Below are positions 25,572 to 32,854 of a stretch of DNA of 64,000 bases, piece by piece. The stretch is taken from contig CAMVMX010000008.1 of the NCBI GenBank assembly GCA_947168665.1, positions 1 through 64,000 of the forward strand. Reading direction: 5' to 3'. The notes under the pieces are model-generated. The model was not told where the DNA came from, did no database searches, and saw only the letters and a program-made list of their open reading frames with translations. Position 1 is the first letter of the stretch. Every line of letters starts with the position of its first letter. The stretch is from an uncultured Bacteroidales bacterium (GTDB lineage: Bacteria > Bacteroidota > Bacteroidia > Bacteroidales > P3). A program made the position numbers and the translations under genes.

Positions 25572-26096
25572 CTAACTCCCCAAATACAGGTCTATCAAAC
25601 CTTTGGGGGCTTCGATAGTGATGGTTTGCGCCTCGCGGTCCACTTTCTTTATCACCGGGTCAATGACGGGAACCAGTATCTCCGTGTCCCCTTTCATAAT
25701 CTGGAAAAGGGGCTGTGCAGGATACTCGATGATGCTTTGGATGGTGCCTATATCGCCCTTCTCAACGTCAATTACCCTGAAGCCGGTCACCTCGTGGAAA
25801 TAGAACTGGTTGCCCTCCAGCTTGGGCAGCAGGTCCAGCGGCAGATATAAGTCGTGCCCGGCCAGCGACTGCGCCTCCTGGGGCGTCAGCTCTTCGAAGG
25901 TGACCACAGCCTTGTTGCCGTTGATGTTGTCGACCTTGAAGAAGTAAGGGACCAGGTTCCCCTTGACCTCGACAAAGGCCGAGTCGAGGTCGGCATAGTC
26001 TTCGGGGCAGTCCACATCAAGGTAAAACACCATCTGGCCTTTAAAGCCGAATGGTTTGGTGATGTTGCCCAGGCGGTAGCATTCTTCTTTTGTCAT
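25572..26096 (-). CDS. rimM: Ribosome maturation factor RimM
   Basis: A 174-residue protein: N-terminal barrel with RLGNITKPFGFKGQMVFYLD (family G-xI-x-x-x-G-xKGxV) and a C-terminal PRC-barrel with YFHEVTGFRVID and PLFQIMKG. It binds ribosomal protein S19 and helps 16S rRNA maturation in the small subunit. Its position downstream of rpsP on the same strand is the usual ribosomal context (rpsP-rimM), although a terminator-like hairpin lies between them. Confidence 0.93.
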   Translation of the reverse strand: MTKEECYRLGNITKPFGFKGQMVFYLDVDCPEDYADLDSAFVEVKGNLVPYFFKVDNINGNKAVVTFEELTPQEAQSLAGHDLYLPLDLLPKLEGNQFYFHEVTGFRVIDVEKGDIGTIQSIIEYPAQPLFQIMKGDTEILVPVIDPVIKKVDREAQTITIEAPKGLIDLYLGS

Positions 26097-26212
26097 GGGT
26101 GTCGGTTTTGGTGCGACGGCTTCCGGCAGCCTTGTTTCGCGCTCCGATTGCCGTGTGGCTGACGCGGGCTGGCGGCGGCGGGATGCAGGGTCAGCGCGGT
26201 ATCCGTCCTTTT

Positions 26213-26249
26213 AAGTAAAAAAGCGTGTCCGGGAGCCGAACACGCTTTT
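26213..26249 (-). terminator. Terminator or attenuator between rpsP and rimM
   Basis: Stem AAAAGCGTGT (26219-26228) with ACACGCTTTT (26240-26249). Leftward transcripts end in a U tract from the A-run at 26217-26222. It follows the rpsP stop and probably reduces read-through into rimM. Confidence 0.75.
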
Positions 26250-26304
26250 CTGTCGCAAAATATTGTGTATCTTTGGATGTTCAAATCCTTACACAAGGGA
26301 TTCC

Positions 26305-26862
26305 TTACTCGGCGGCGGGGGCTTCGGCCTCGGCAGCGGGAGCTTCCTCGGCGGCGGCAGCGGCTTCGGCTTCAGCCTTGGCGGCGGCAGCGGCCTCGGC
26401 GGCGGCTTTGCGCTTGGCGTCGACGGCGGCGGCCACAGCCTCGTTGTGCTTCTTCTCAGCCTCGAGGCGGTCTTTCTTCACGTCGCGCAGCTTGCTGTCG
26501 TTCTCGCTCTTGGCGTTGGCAATCTTGGCCTCTTTGGCCTGCAGCCACTCGTTGAACTTCACATCGGCCTGCTCTTGGCTGATGGCGCCTTTCTGCACAC
26601 CCACCTGCAGGTGGTGTTTCAGCAGCACACCCTTGTAGGAAAGGATGCGGCGGGCAGTCTCGCTGGGCTGGGCACCGGTGCCAATCCAGTAGGTGGCGCG
26701 CTCCACATTGAGGTCGATGGTGGCGGGGTTAGTCAGCGGATTGTACGTGCCTAATTTCTCGATAAATTTACCGTCCCGAGGTACACGACCGTCCGCAACA
26801 ACGATATGATAGAAAGGTTGGTTCTTTTTACCATGACGCTGTAATCTGATTCTTGTAGGCAT
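26305..26862 (-). CDS. rpsP: 30S ribosomal protein S16 with a long Ala/Glu-rich tail
   Basis: A 185-residue protein. Residues 1-80 are a normal S16 (MPTRIRLQRHGKKNQPFYHI, VADGRVPRDGKFIEKLGTYNP, IGTGAQPSETARRIL). The rest is a charged helix and then a low-complexity Ala/Glu/Lys run ending EAEAPAAE. S16 normally has 80-90 residues; long tails are known in Bacteroidetes. It assembles in the body of the small ribosomal subunit. The tail is coded by GC-rich repeats (26310-26440). Confidence 0.93.
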   Translation of the reverse strand: MPTRIRLQRHGKKNQPFYHIVVADGRVPRDGKFIEKLGTYNPLTNPATIDLNVERATYWIGTGAQPSETARRILSYKGVLLKHHLQVGVQKGAISQEQADVKFNEWLQAKEAKIANAKSENDSKLRDVKKDRLEAEKKHNEAVAAAVDAKRKAAAEAAAAAKAEAEAAAAAEEAPAAEAEAPAAE

Positions 26863-26916
26863 AAATGTTTGATGTTTAAATTGTTATTAATGTTTTGAGT
26901 TAAATATTTCGGACTG

Positions 26917-26948
26917 CAAAGATACGAACTTTTTCCGAACCGGGCAAA
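26917..26948 (-). promoter_or_regulatory. rpsP promoter
   Basis: Minus strand TTTG (26948-26945), 20 bases, TATCTTTG (26924-26917). A full consensus promoter 55 bases upstream of the rpsP ATG. Confidence 0.75.
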
Positions 26949-27285
26949 TTTTTTTTCGCTGCCCCGGCTTTTTTCAGTTTCGGACCCGCCGGGGCAGCCG
27001 GTGGCCCTCGCTCTGCCTTCGCTCGTCCTTCGTCATTTGTATCATCGTTATACTCCATTTCGACCTCTGCCGAGGGACATTTGTTTCAGCCTCGGCGGGG
27101 CTTTGGCCGTCGGTCGAGTGGACTTGGGGCGTGGCCGGGGCCAGCCGTGTGGGGCGGGGCAGGGCGGAAGCTTGCGGAGGAGGGGGAGAGGTGTGTGGCG
27201 GCGGGTGCGGCGGACGTTGCCGAGGCCGGCGGGCAGCCGGGCTGGAGTGGCGCGGAAGGGGCCTCGCGCGGGCGGGGAAGTTTTT
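26949..27285. other. GC-rich spacer between divergent rpsP and ribF
   Basis: No gene supported. It holds intergenic repeat copy B (27055-27075), a short stem GCCGAGG (27069-27075) with CCTCGGC (27090-27096), and then about 170 bases that are very rich in G on the plus strand (27110-27280). An open frame across it has no family resemblance or repeat structure and is not called. Confidence 0.5.
27055..27075 (+). repeat. Intergenic repeat, copy B
   Basis: CCATTTCGACCTCTGCCG then AGG. It shares CATTTCGACCTCTGC with copy A (minus strand of 13547-13565) and differs at a few positions from copy C (minus strand of 54071-54091). Confidence 0.6.
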
Positions 27286-27319
27286 TTTGAGCGCGGTTGT
27301 TACTTTTTTCGTAATTTTG
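27286..27319 (+). promoter_or_regulatory. ribF promoter
   Basis: TTTG (27286-27289), 22 bases, TAATTTTG (27312-27319), then CA, 19 bases before the ribF ATG. Slightly long spacing but a good -7 element. Confidence 0.6.
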
Positions 27320-27338
27320 CAGCGTTATTTATTATTAG

Positions 27339-28301
27339 ATGAATATATATAAATTAGAAGATATTAAGCAGTTAGCACCTTGCGGGACGGCTGTGACGGT
27401 GGGAATGTTCGACGGTGTGCACATCGGCCACCGCCATATATTGTCGCTTTTGCGCAGTGTGGCGGACGAAAAAGGGCTGATGCCGGTGGTGGTCACTTTC
27501 GACCGCCACCCGCGCCAGGTGCTGACGGAGGGAGTGGCCACCCATTTCCGCATCACCACCAACGAGGAGCGCTCCGGCCTCCTTGCGGGGTGCGGGGTGG
27601 AGGCCGTGGTCGAGGTCGGGTTCACGCCCGCGCTGGCCGGCATGTCGGCCTGTGAGTTTTTCGAGCAGGTGCTGGTAGGCCGTCTTGGGGCGCGCGCGCT
27701 GGTGCTGGGATTCGACAATATGTTTGGCAGCCGGGGTCGCAACGATTTCGACCGTCTGCCGGAGCTGGCCGGGCGCATGGGCGTGACGCTGCATGTGGAC
27801 GACGCCGTCTATTACTGCGGCCGCGAGGTGAGTTCGACGCGCATCCGCAAGGCTTTGCAGAATGGGCAGACCGACCGCGCCAGCGCTATGCTGGGCCGGG
27901 GCTACCGCATGCGGGGCATTGTGGAGAAGGGGCGGCAGCTGGGCCGCCGGTTGGGATTCCCGACGGCCAATGTGTCGCTGGCCGACACGTCGAAGGTGTG
28001 GCCCGCCGACGGGGTGTATGCCGTGTGGGTGACACTGGCCGACGGCACTTCGGGGCTGAAGGGCATGGCCAATTTTGGGGCGCAGCCCACTTTCGGGCTG
28101 GAGAAGCCTGTTTTTGAAGTGAATATTTTTGATTTCGACGCCGATTTATACGACTCTATGCTTACCGTCGAGTTTGGCCCGCGGCTGCGCGACATTTGCC
28201 GTTTCGAGGATGTGTCCACGCTGGTCGACCAGTTGGTTGCCGACCGGGCGGCGGCCCGCAGGCTGTTGGGCGGGGTGTCGGGCAATATTGCGGAGGACTG
28301 A
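27339..28301 (+). CDS. ribF: Bifunctional riboflavin kinase/FAD synthetase
   Basis: A 320-residue enzyme. The N-terminal FAD synthetase (nucleotidyltransferase) domain has VTVGMFDGVHIGHRHIL and the GFDNMFGSRGRNDF and STRIRKAL motifs. The C-terminal riboflavin kinase barrel has GRRLGFPTANVSL and FEVNIFDFDADLY. It phosphorylates riboflavin to FMN and adenylates FMN to FAD. First gene of a close-packed rightward cluster through mutS2; the next gene starts six bases after the stop. Confidence 0.94.
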   Translation: MNIYKLEDIKQLAPCGTAVTVGMFDGVHIGHRHILSLLRSVADEKGLMPVVVTFDRHPRQVLTEGVATHFRITTNEERSGLLAGCGVEAVVEVGFTPALAGMSACEFFEQVLVGRLGARALVLGFDNMFGSRGRNDFDRLPELAGRMGVTLHVDDAVYYCGREVSSTRIRKALQNGQTDRASAMLGRGYRMRGIVEKGRQLGRRLGFPTANVSLADTSKVWPADGVYAVWVTLADGTSGLKGMANFGAQPTFGLEKPVFEVNIFDFDADLYDSMLTVEFGPRLRDICRFEDVSTLVDQLVADRAAARRLLGGVSGNIAED

Positions 28302-28307
28302 TGCGCC

Positions 28308-28808
28308 ATGCGTAGGTTGCTGCTGATAGTGCTGATGGCTTTCCCGGCCCTGCTCGTGGCCCAGCCGGAGCGGGTCTACAAGTCGCTTGACGAGGTGAAA
28401 GACCCCGCGCAGGTCTACATCCTGCGCCTCCGCCACAAACGGTTGAAAACTTTGCCGCCACAGGTCTATGCCATGCCCAACTTGCGCGAGCTTGACCTGA
28501 GGGGCAACCGCATAGCGGCCCTGCCGGACAGTGTGGCCCTGCTGGCCAGTCTGCAGCGGCTGGAGCTGAGCCGCAATCCGATTGACACGCTGCCGCCCGC
28601 TATGGCCTCGATGGCTGGGTTGCGTGAGCTGGTGCTGTGGGATACAAAAGTCACAACCCTGCCCAAGGAGTTTGCCGCGCTGGACGCTACCCTGGAGTTG
28701 CTCGACCTGCGGAGCTGCCACTTGTTGCTCGACGAGCAGGAGGCCATCGAGAGGCTGCTGCCTTCGGTAAAGAAATTGTGGGACTATGCGTGCAACTGTC
28801 CCGATTAG
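28308..28808 (+). CDS. Small secreted leucine-rich repeat protein
   Basis: A 166-residue protein with a signal peptide (MRRLLLIVLMAFPALLVAQ) and about four canonical LRRs of the LxxLxLxxNxIxxLPxxV type (residues about 45-140), closing with WDYACNCPD. LRR proteins bind other proteins; no partner can be named. It sits between ribF (six bases) and the omega-amidase gene (13 bases), so it is probably co-transcribed with them, an unusual neighbour for housekeeping enzymes. Confidence 0.75.
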   Translation: MRRLLLIVLMAFPALLVAQPERVYKSLDEVKDPAQVYILRLRHKRLKTLPPQVYAMPNLRELDLRGNRIAALPDSVALLASLQRLELSRNPIDTLPPAMASMAGLRELVLWDTKVTTLPKEFAALDATLELLDLRSCHLLLDEQEAIERLLPSVKKLWDYACNCPD

Positions 28809-28821
28809 TCTGAATGAGTAG

Positions 28822-29604
28822 ATGGAAAAAGAACATTTGACGATTGCCTGTTTCCAACAGGATATAGCCTGGGAGCAGCCTGCCGCCAACCGCCGCATGG
28901 TTGAGGAGGCTTTTGCCCCTGTCGGCACCGGGGCCGACATACTGGTGGTGCCGGAGACGTTCACCACGGGTTTTTCGGACAATATGGCCACCATGGCTGA
29001 GCCTCCGGAGGGGGATACCTACCGTTTTGCCCACCGCATGGCCCAACGGCACGACGCGCTTTTTGTGGGCACATGGACTGTGGCCCTCGGCCCGGAGGGC
29101 AGCCGTGTGGTGAACCGCCTGCACTGGGTGAAGCCCGACGGGAGCTATGGCTATTACGACAAGGCGCACACGTTCCGCATGAGCAGCGAGGCTGCGCAGC
29201 TGGAACGGGGCACGCGGCGCGAGGTGTTCGAGTGGCGGGGGTGGCGCGTCAAGCCTGCCGTGTGCTACGACCTGCGTTTCCCCAAATGGCTGCGCACGGC
29301 CAATCCGCCCGACTACGACCTGCTGCTGTTGTGTGCCAATTGGCCCGCCTCGCGCCACGGGGCGTGGAGCACGCTGCTGCGCGCCCGCGCCATTGAGAAT
29401 TTGTGTTATGTGGCCGGGGTGAACAGGGTGGGCACCGACGGGGTGGGCATACCTTATGCGGGCTACAGCGCTGTGGTGGACTACAAGGGGCAGGACATAT
29501 CCACCCTTGCCCCCGATGAAGCGGGAGTGGTGCTGGCCACCCTCGACAGGGGTGCCTTGGCGGCTTTCCGCCGTCACTGGCCATTCTTTCTTGACTTTGA
29601 TTAA
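28822..29604 (+). CDS. Nitrilase-superfamily omega-amidase (YafV/Nit2-like)
   Basis: A 260-residue carbon-nitrogen hydrolase. The Glu-Lys-Cys triad is intact: Glu45 (VVPETF), Lys114 (YYDKAHTF) and Cys148 (AVCYDLRFP). YafV/Nit2 hydrolyse 2-oxoglutaramate and 2-oxosuccinamate formed by transamination of glutamine and asparagine. The C-terminal part SRHGAWSTLLRARAIENLCYVAGVN-type segment is characteristic. It lies 13 bases after the LRR gene and 11 bases before mutS2. Confidence 0.88.
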   Translation: MEKEHLTIACFQQDIAWEQPAANRRMVEEAFAPVGTGADILVVPETFTTGFSDNMATMAEPPEGDTYRFAHRMAQRHDALFVGTWTVALGPEGSRVVNRLHWVKPDGSYGYYDKAHTFRMSSEAAQLERGTRREVFEWRGWRVKPAVCYDLRFPKWLRTANPPDYDLLLLCANWPASRHGAWSTLLRARAIENLCYVAGVNRVGTDGVGIPYAGYSAVVDYKGQDISTLAPDEAGVVLATLDRGALAAFRRHWPFFLDFD

Positions 29605-29615
29605 GGACTACGATT

Positions 29616-32057
29616 ATGACATTAGAAGATAAACTGGGTTTTACGAAGATTAGGGAGCTGCTTGCCGCAGAGTGTACGAACACACTGGCCGAGAGGATGG
29701 TGGGCGAGATGGCTTTTTCCAGCAACTATGACCGTGTGGTGCGCGAGCTGCAGCAGACCGAGGAGTTCCGCCAGATACTGGTGCTGGAGAACTCGTTCCC
29801 GTCGCAGGATTTTATTGACTTGACCGATGAGTTGGTGCGGCTGAGGGTTGGCAACACGGTGATTGAGCAGGAGGCGCTGTTTGACCTGCGCTGCTCGCTG
29901 CACACCATAGGCGAGTGTCTGCGCTTTCTGTTGCGCGACGACCCGGTGCGCTACCCCCTGCTTTACGATTTGGCGCGGCGGGTGGAGCTCGACCCCTCTA
30001 TCACCAAGGCTATCAGCAAGATTATTGATGACAAGGGCGAAATATATGACAACGCTTCGCCCACACTGCTCGACATACGCCGCCAGATGGCCCGCAAGCG
30101 CAACGAGGTGGATGTGCAGATCAACCGCCAGCTGGCCCGAGCCAAACGTGAGGGCTGGGCCCCCGACGGGGCAGAGGTGACCATCCGCAACGGGCGGATG
30201 GTGATTCCGATGCTTGACACCCATCGCCGCAAAATCAAGGGTTTGATTCACGACGAGTCGGCCACCCGCCAGACGGCTTATTTGGAACCCTCGGAGGTGG
30301 TGGAGCTGAACAACGACTTGCGTGAGCTGGAGTTTGCGGAGCAGCATGAGATACGCCGTATTCTGGCCCAGTTTACCGATATGATTCGCCCCCGGCTCGA
30401 CGCGCTGGTAAATGCCTACTGGTTTCTGGCCCGGATTGACTTTATCCGCGCCAAAGCCCGGCTGGCCCTGACGCTGCGTTGCGGCCGCCCGATTGTGGAC
30501 AGTATCACCAAGGTCAACTGGCTGGAGGCTCGCCATCCGCTGCTGTACCTGAACCGTAAGGATGAGGTGGTCCCGTTCAATATCAAGCTGGACGATGATG
30601 CGCACATACTCATCGTATCCGGGCCCAATGCCGGTGGCAAATCGGTGTGCCTCAAAGCTGTGGGGCTGATACAATATATGCTGCAGTGTGGCATGCTGGT
30701 GCCCTGCCGCGAGACATCGGAGTTTGGTATTTTCGACACGGTGTTTATCGACATCGGCGACCAGCAGTCGATAGACAACGACCTGAGTACCTATACGTCG
30801 CATCTACAGAGCATGAAACAGCTGCTGGAAACGGCGGACGGCAACACGCTGTTCTTGCTCGACGAGTTGGGCGGCGGCACCGAGCCACGGTCGGGCTGTG
30901 CCATAGCCGAGGCCTTGCTGGAAGAGCTGTACCGCCGCCACGCTTTCGGGGTGGTGACGACGCACTTTGCCGACCTCAAACTGTTGGCCGACAAGTGTCC
31001 CGGCATCGTGAACGGGGCTATGCTGTTCGACACTGAGCAGATGAAACCCCTCTACCGCCTGTCGATAGGACATCCGGGAAGTTCGTTTGCATTCGAGATA
31101 GCCCAGAATATCGGCTTTCCGCCCGAGGTGTTGCAAGCGGCGGCGGGCAAGGTGGGCGGCGAGATGCTGAATTTTGAACATCAGCTGCAGCAGATAGAGC
31201 TGGACAAACAGGAGGTGCAGCGCAAGCAGACCGAGCTGGAGGTGGCCGACCAGTTCCTCTCGGAGGTGACGGAGAAGTATCAGCGCCTCACGCAGCAGTT
31301 GCAAGACAAAAAGTACGACATATTGAGTGCTGCCCGCAAGGAGGCGCAGCAGATACTGGCCGAGGCCAACCGCACAGTGGAGCAGACCATCAGCAGCATC
31401 AAGGAAGCCAAGGCCGAGCGCGAGCCTACCTTGAAAGCACGGCAGCGCATGAAGGCCGAGGCCGAGCGCATAGCCCTGGACCAGGAGCGCCACGACGAGG
31501 AACACGCCAGGGCGCAGAAAGAACTGTCCGCCGCCGTTCCGGCAGCGGAGCCGTCGGGCAAGGCCGAGGAGGAAGGTCCGGAGGCTCCAATAACGGTGGG
31601 GAGCATAGTGCGCATCGACGGGCAGGATACGTTTGCACAGGTGGTGGAGCTGAAAGGGAAGAAGGCTGTGGTGGAGAGCAACAGCATCCGTATGACAATA
31701 GCCTTGAGCCGGCTGAAAGGCACCCGTAAGAAGGTGCTGCCGGTGGACAAACTGAGCCGCCAGAACAGCCGTTTCCAGTCCATCTATGATGACATCAACG
31801 AGAAGCGGAAGACGTTCAACCCCACCCTCGACTTGCGAGGACAGCGCGCCGACGAGGCCCTGGACAACTTGCAGCATTTTCTGGATGATGCCCAGCTGTT
31901 GAGCGAGAAGGAGCTCCGCATACTGCACGGCAAGGGGTATGGGATTCTGAAACAGATAATACGCGACTATCTGCAGGCCAACCGCGATGTGCAGTCGTTC
32001 CATTCAGAACGCATTGAGCTGGGCGGCGACGGCATAACGGTGGTGAGACTGAAGTAG
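29616..32057 (+). CDS. mutS2: MutS2 family protein (ATPase with Smr endonuclease domain)
   Basis: An 813-residue protein. Clamp/core domain, then the MutS ATPase with Walker A SGPNAGGKSVCLKAVG near residue 335, FIDIGDQQSI and LFLLDELGGGTEP, a long coiled coil (about 520-640), a KOW-like stretch (VGSIVRIDGQDTFAQVVEL) and the C-terminal Smr nuclease domain (LDLRGQRADEAL, ILHGKGYGIL). Suggested roles are suppression of recombination and rescue of collided ribosomes. It is the last gene before the lipoprotein promoter. Confidence 0.93.
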   Translation: MTLEDKLGFTKIRELLAAECTNTLAERMVGEMAFSSNYDRVVRELQQTEEFRQILVLENSFPSQDFIDLTDELVRLRVGNTVIEQEALFDLRCSLHTIGECLRFLLRDDPVRYPLLYDLARRVELDPSITKAISKIIDDKGEIYDNASPTLLDIRRQMARKRNEVDVQINRQLARAKREGWAPDGAEVTIRNGRMVIPMLDTHRRKIKGLIHDESATRQTAYLEPSEVVELNNDLRELEFAEQHEIRRILAQFTDMIRPRLDALVNAYWFLARIDFIRAKARLALTLRCGRPIVDSITKVNWLEARHPLLYLNRKDEVVPFNIKLDDDAHILIVSGPNAGGKSVCLKAVGLIQYMLQCGMLVPCRETSEFGIFDTVFIDIGDQQSIDNDLSTYTSHLQSMKQLLETADGNTLFLLDELGGGTEPRSGCAIAEALLEELYRRHAFGVVTTHFADLKLLADKCPGIVNGAMLFDTEQMKPLYRLSIGHPGSSFAFEIAQNIGFPPEVLQAAAGKVGGEMLNFEHQLQQIELDKQEVQRKQTELEVADQFLSEVTEKYQRLTQQLQDKKYDILSAARKEAQQILAEANRTVEQTISSIKEAKAEREPTLKARQRMKAEAERIALDQERHDEEHARAQKELSAAVPAAEPSGKAEEEGPEAPITVGSIVRIDGQDTFAQVVELKGKKAVVESNSIRMTIALSRLKGTRKKVLPVDKLSRQNSRFQSIYDDINEKRKTFNPTLDLRGQRADEALDNLQHFLDDAQLLSEKELRILHGKGYGILKQIIRDYLQANRDVQSFHSERIELGGDGITVVRLK

Positions 32058-32110
32058 GCCGCGAGGGAAAAATATGTGCGGGATGGGGAATTTTATAAGA
32101 AAAAACTTCG

Positions 32111-32118
32111 TATCTTTG
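32111..32118 (+). promoter_or_regulatory. -7 box of the lipoprotein gene
   Basis: TATCTTTG followed by CA, 47 bases before the ATG at 32166. The -33 element is not clear. Confidence 0.55.
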
Positions 32119-32165
32119 CAATTGTAAAAGAAAATAATTGAATATTAATTTAATACATCAAGACA

Positions 32166-32657
32166 ATGAAACTGAAAAGAATGTTCCTGCCGATGATGGC
32201 GATGTTATTGTTGCTGTCGGGCTGTAGAAAAGAGTATGTATCCTACACCTATGGGTCGCAGATTGAGACCTTCAGGTTTAATGTCACTCCGTCGCAGTGG
32301 AAGGTGGTGCAGGGAAACAATGAGCCAGGTTCGGACAATTATCTGTTCTGCACACTGGATGTGCCGGCCATCACGGACCGCGTGTTCGACGAAGGCACGG
32401 TGCAGGCTTATGTGTGGAATGTGTATGATGTGAACCAGAATCTTGGTGCATGGAACACACTGCCGTTTGTCTATCCGTTGGAGTTGTATGTGACCAACGA
32501 CCAGGGACAGCAGGAGATGATCATTGTGCCGGAGAACCTGCGCTTTGAGTGGGAGAAAGGCACGGTAACGCTGATTATCCAGGACCTCGACGGCTATGAC
32601 CCCACACAGTTGAGCGAAACGCTCAGTTTTAAAATCTGCGTGTCGAGCAATATGTAA
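32166..32657 (+). CDS. Predicted lipoprotein of unknown function
   Basis: A 163-residue protein with leader MKLKRMFLPMMAMLLL and lipobox LLSGC (Cys about 20). The mature part is beta-rich, with a VTPSQWKVVQG stretch near the start and DLDGYDPTQLSETLSFKI near the end. Many Bacteroidales encode similar small lipoproteins of unknown function. It is monocistronic, with its own promoter and a strong terminator. Confidence 0.7.
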   Translation: MKLKRMFLPMMAMLLLLSGCRKEYVSYTYGSQIETFRFNVTPSQWKVVQGNNEPGSDNYLFCTLDVPAITDRVFDEGTVQAYVWNVYDVNQNLGAWNTLPFVYPLELYVTNDQGQQEMIIVPENLRFEWEKGTVTLIIQDLDGYDPTQLSETLSFKICVSSNM

Positions 32658-32679
32658 GCTCACTTAGAGGCACAGACTT

Positions 32680-32733
32680 GTTCGCCCCGGCCAAAAGAGC
32701 AGTTGCTCAGTGGCCGGGGCGAACTTTTTTTTG
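32680..32733 (+). terminator. Strong terminator after the lipoprotein gene
   Basis: A perfect 14-bp GC-rich stem (32680-32693 with 32711-32724) with an inner GAGC/GCTC stem, then eight T. Confidence 0.92.
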
Positions 32734-32800
32734 TGGGGATTGGTTTGATAAACCAGGTGTTGAAAGGTAAGAAAGGATGAAGTGGATGGGGCGGGGACAG

Positions 32801-32836
32801 AAAAAGGGGAAACGGCTGGTGCTGTTTCCCCCTTTT
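32801..32836 (-). terminator. Terminator of the M16 peptidase gene
   Basis: Arms 32801-32813 and 32824-32836 pair at 12 of 13 positions. Leftward RNA ends in a U tract from the A-run at 32801-32805. It lies 19 bases after the M16 stop codon. Confidence 0.7.
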
Positions 32837-32854
32837 GTGGTGCGCAGGCCGGGA

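Noticed and set aside
26305..26440. Ala/Glu-rich coding repeat of rpsP as a possible frameshift or fusion
   Set aside because: Long acidic tails on S16 are known in Bacteroidetes and the frame is continuous to the stop.
27001..27342. A 113-codon Arg/Gly-rich frame before ribF
   Set aside because: It covers repeat copy B and the ribF promoter and overlaps the ribF start; codon pattern does not match neighbouring genes.
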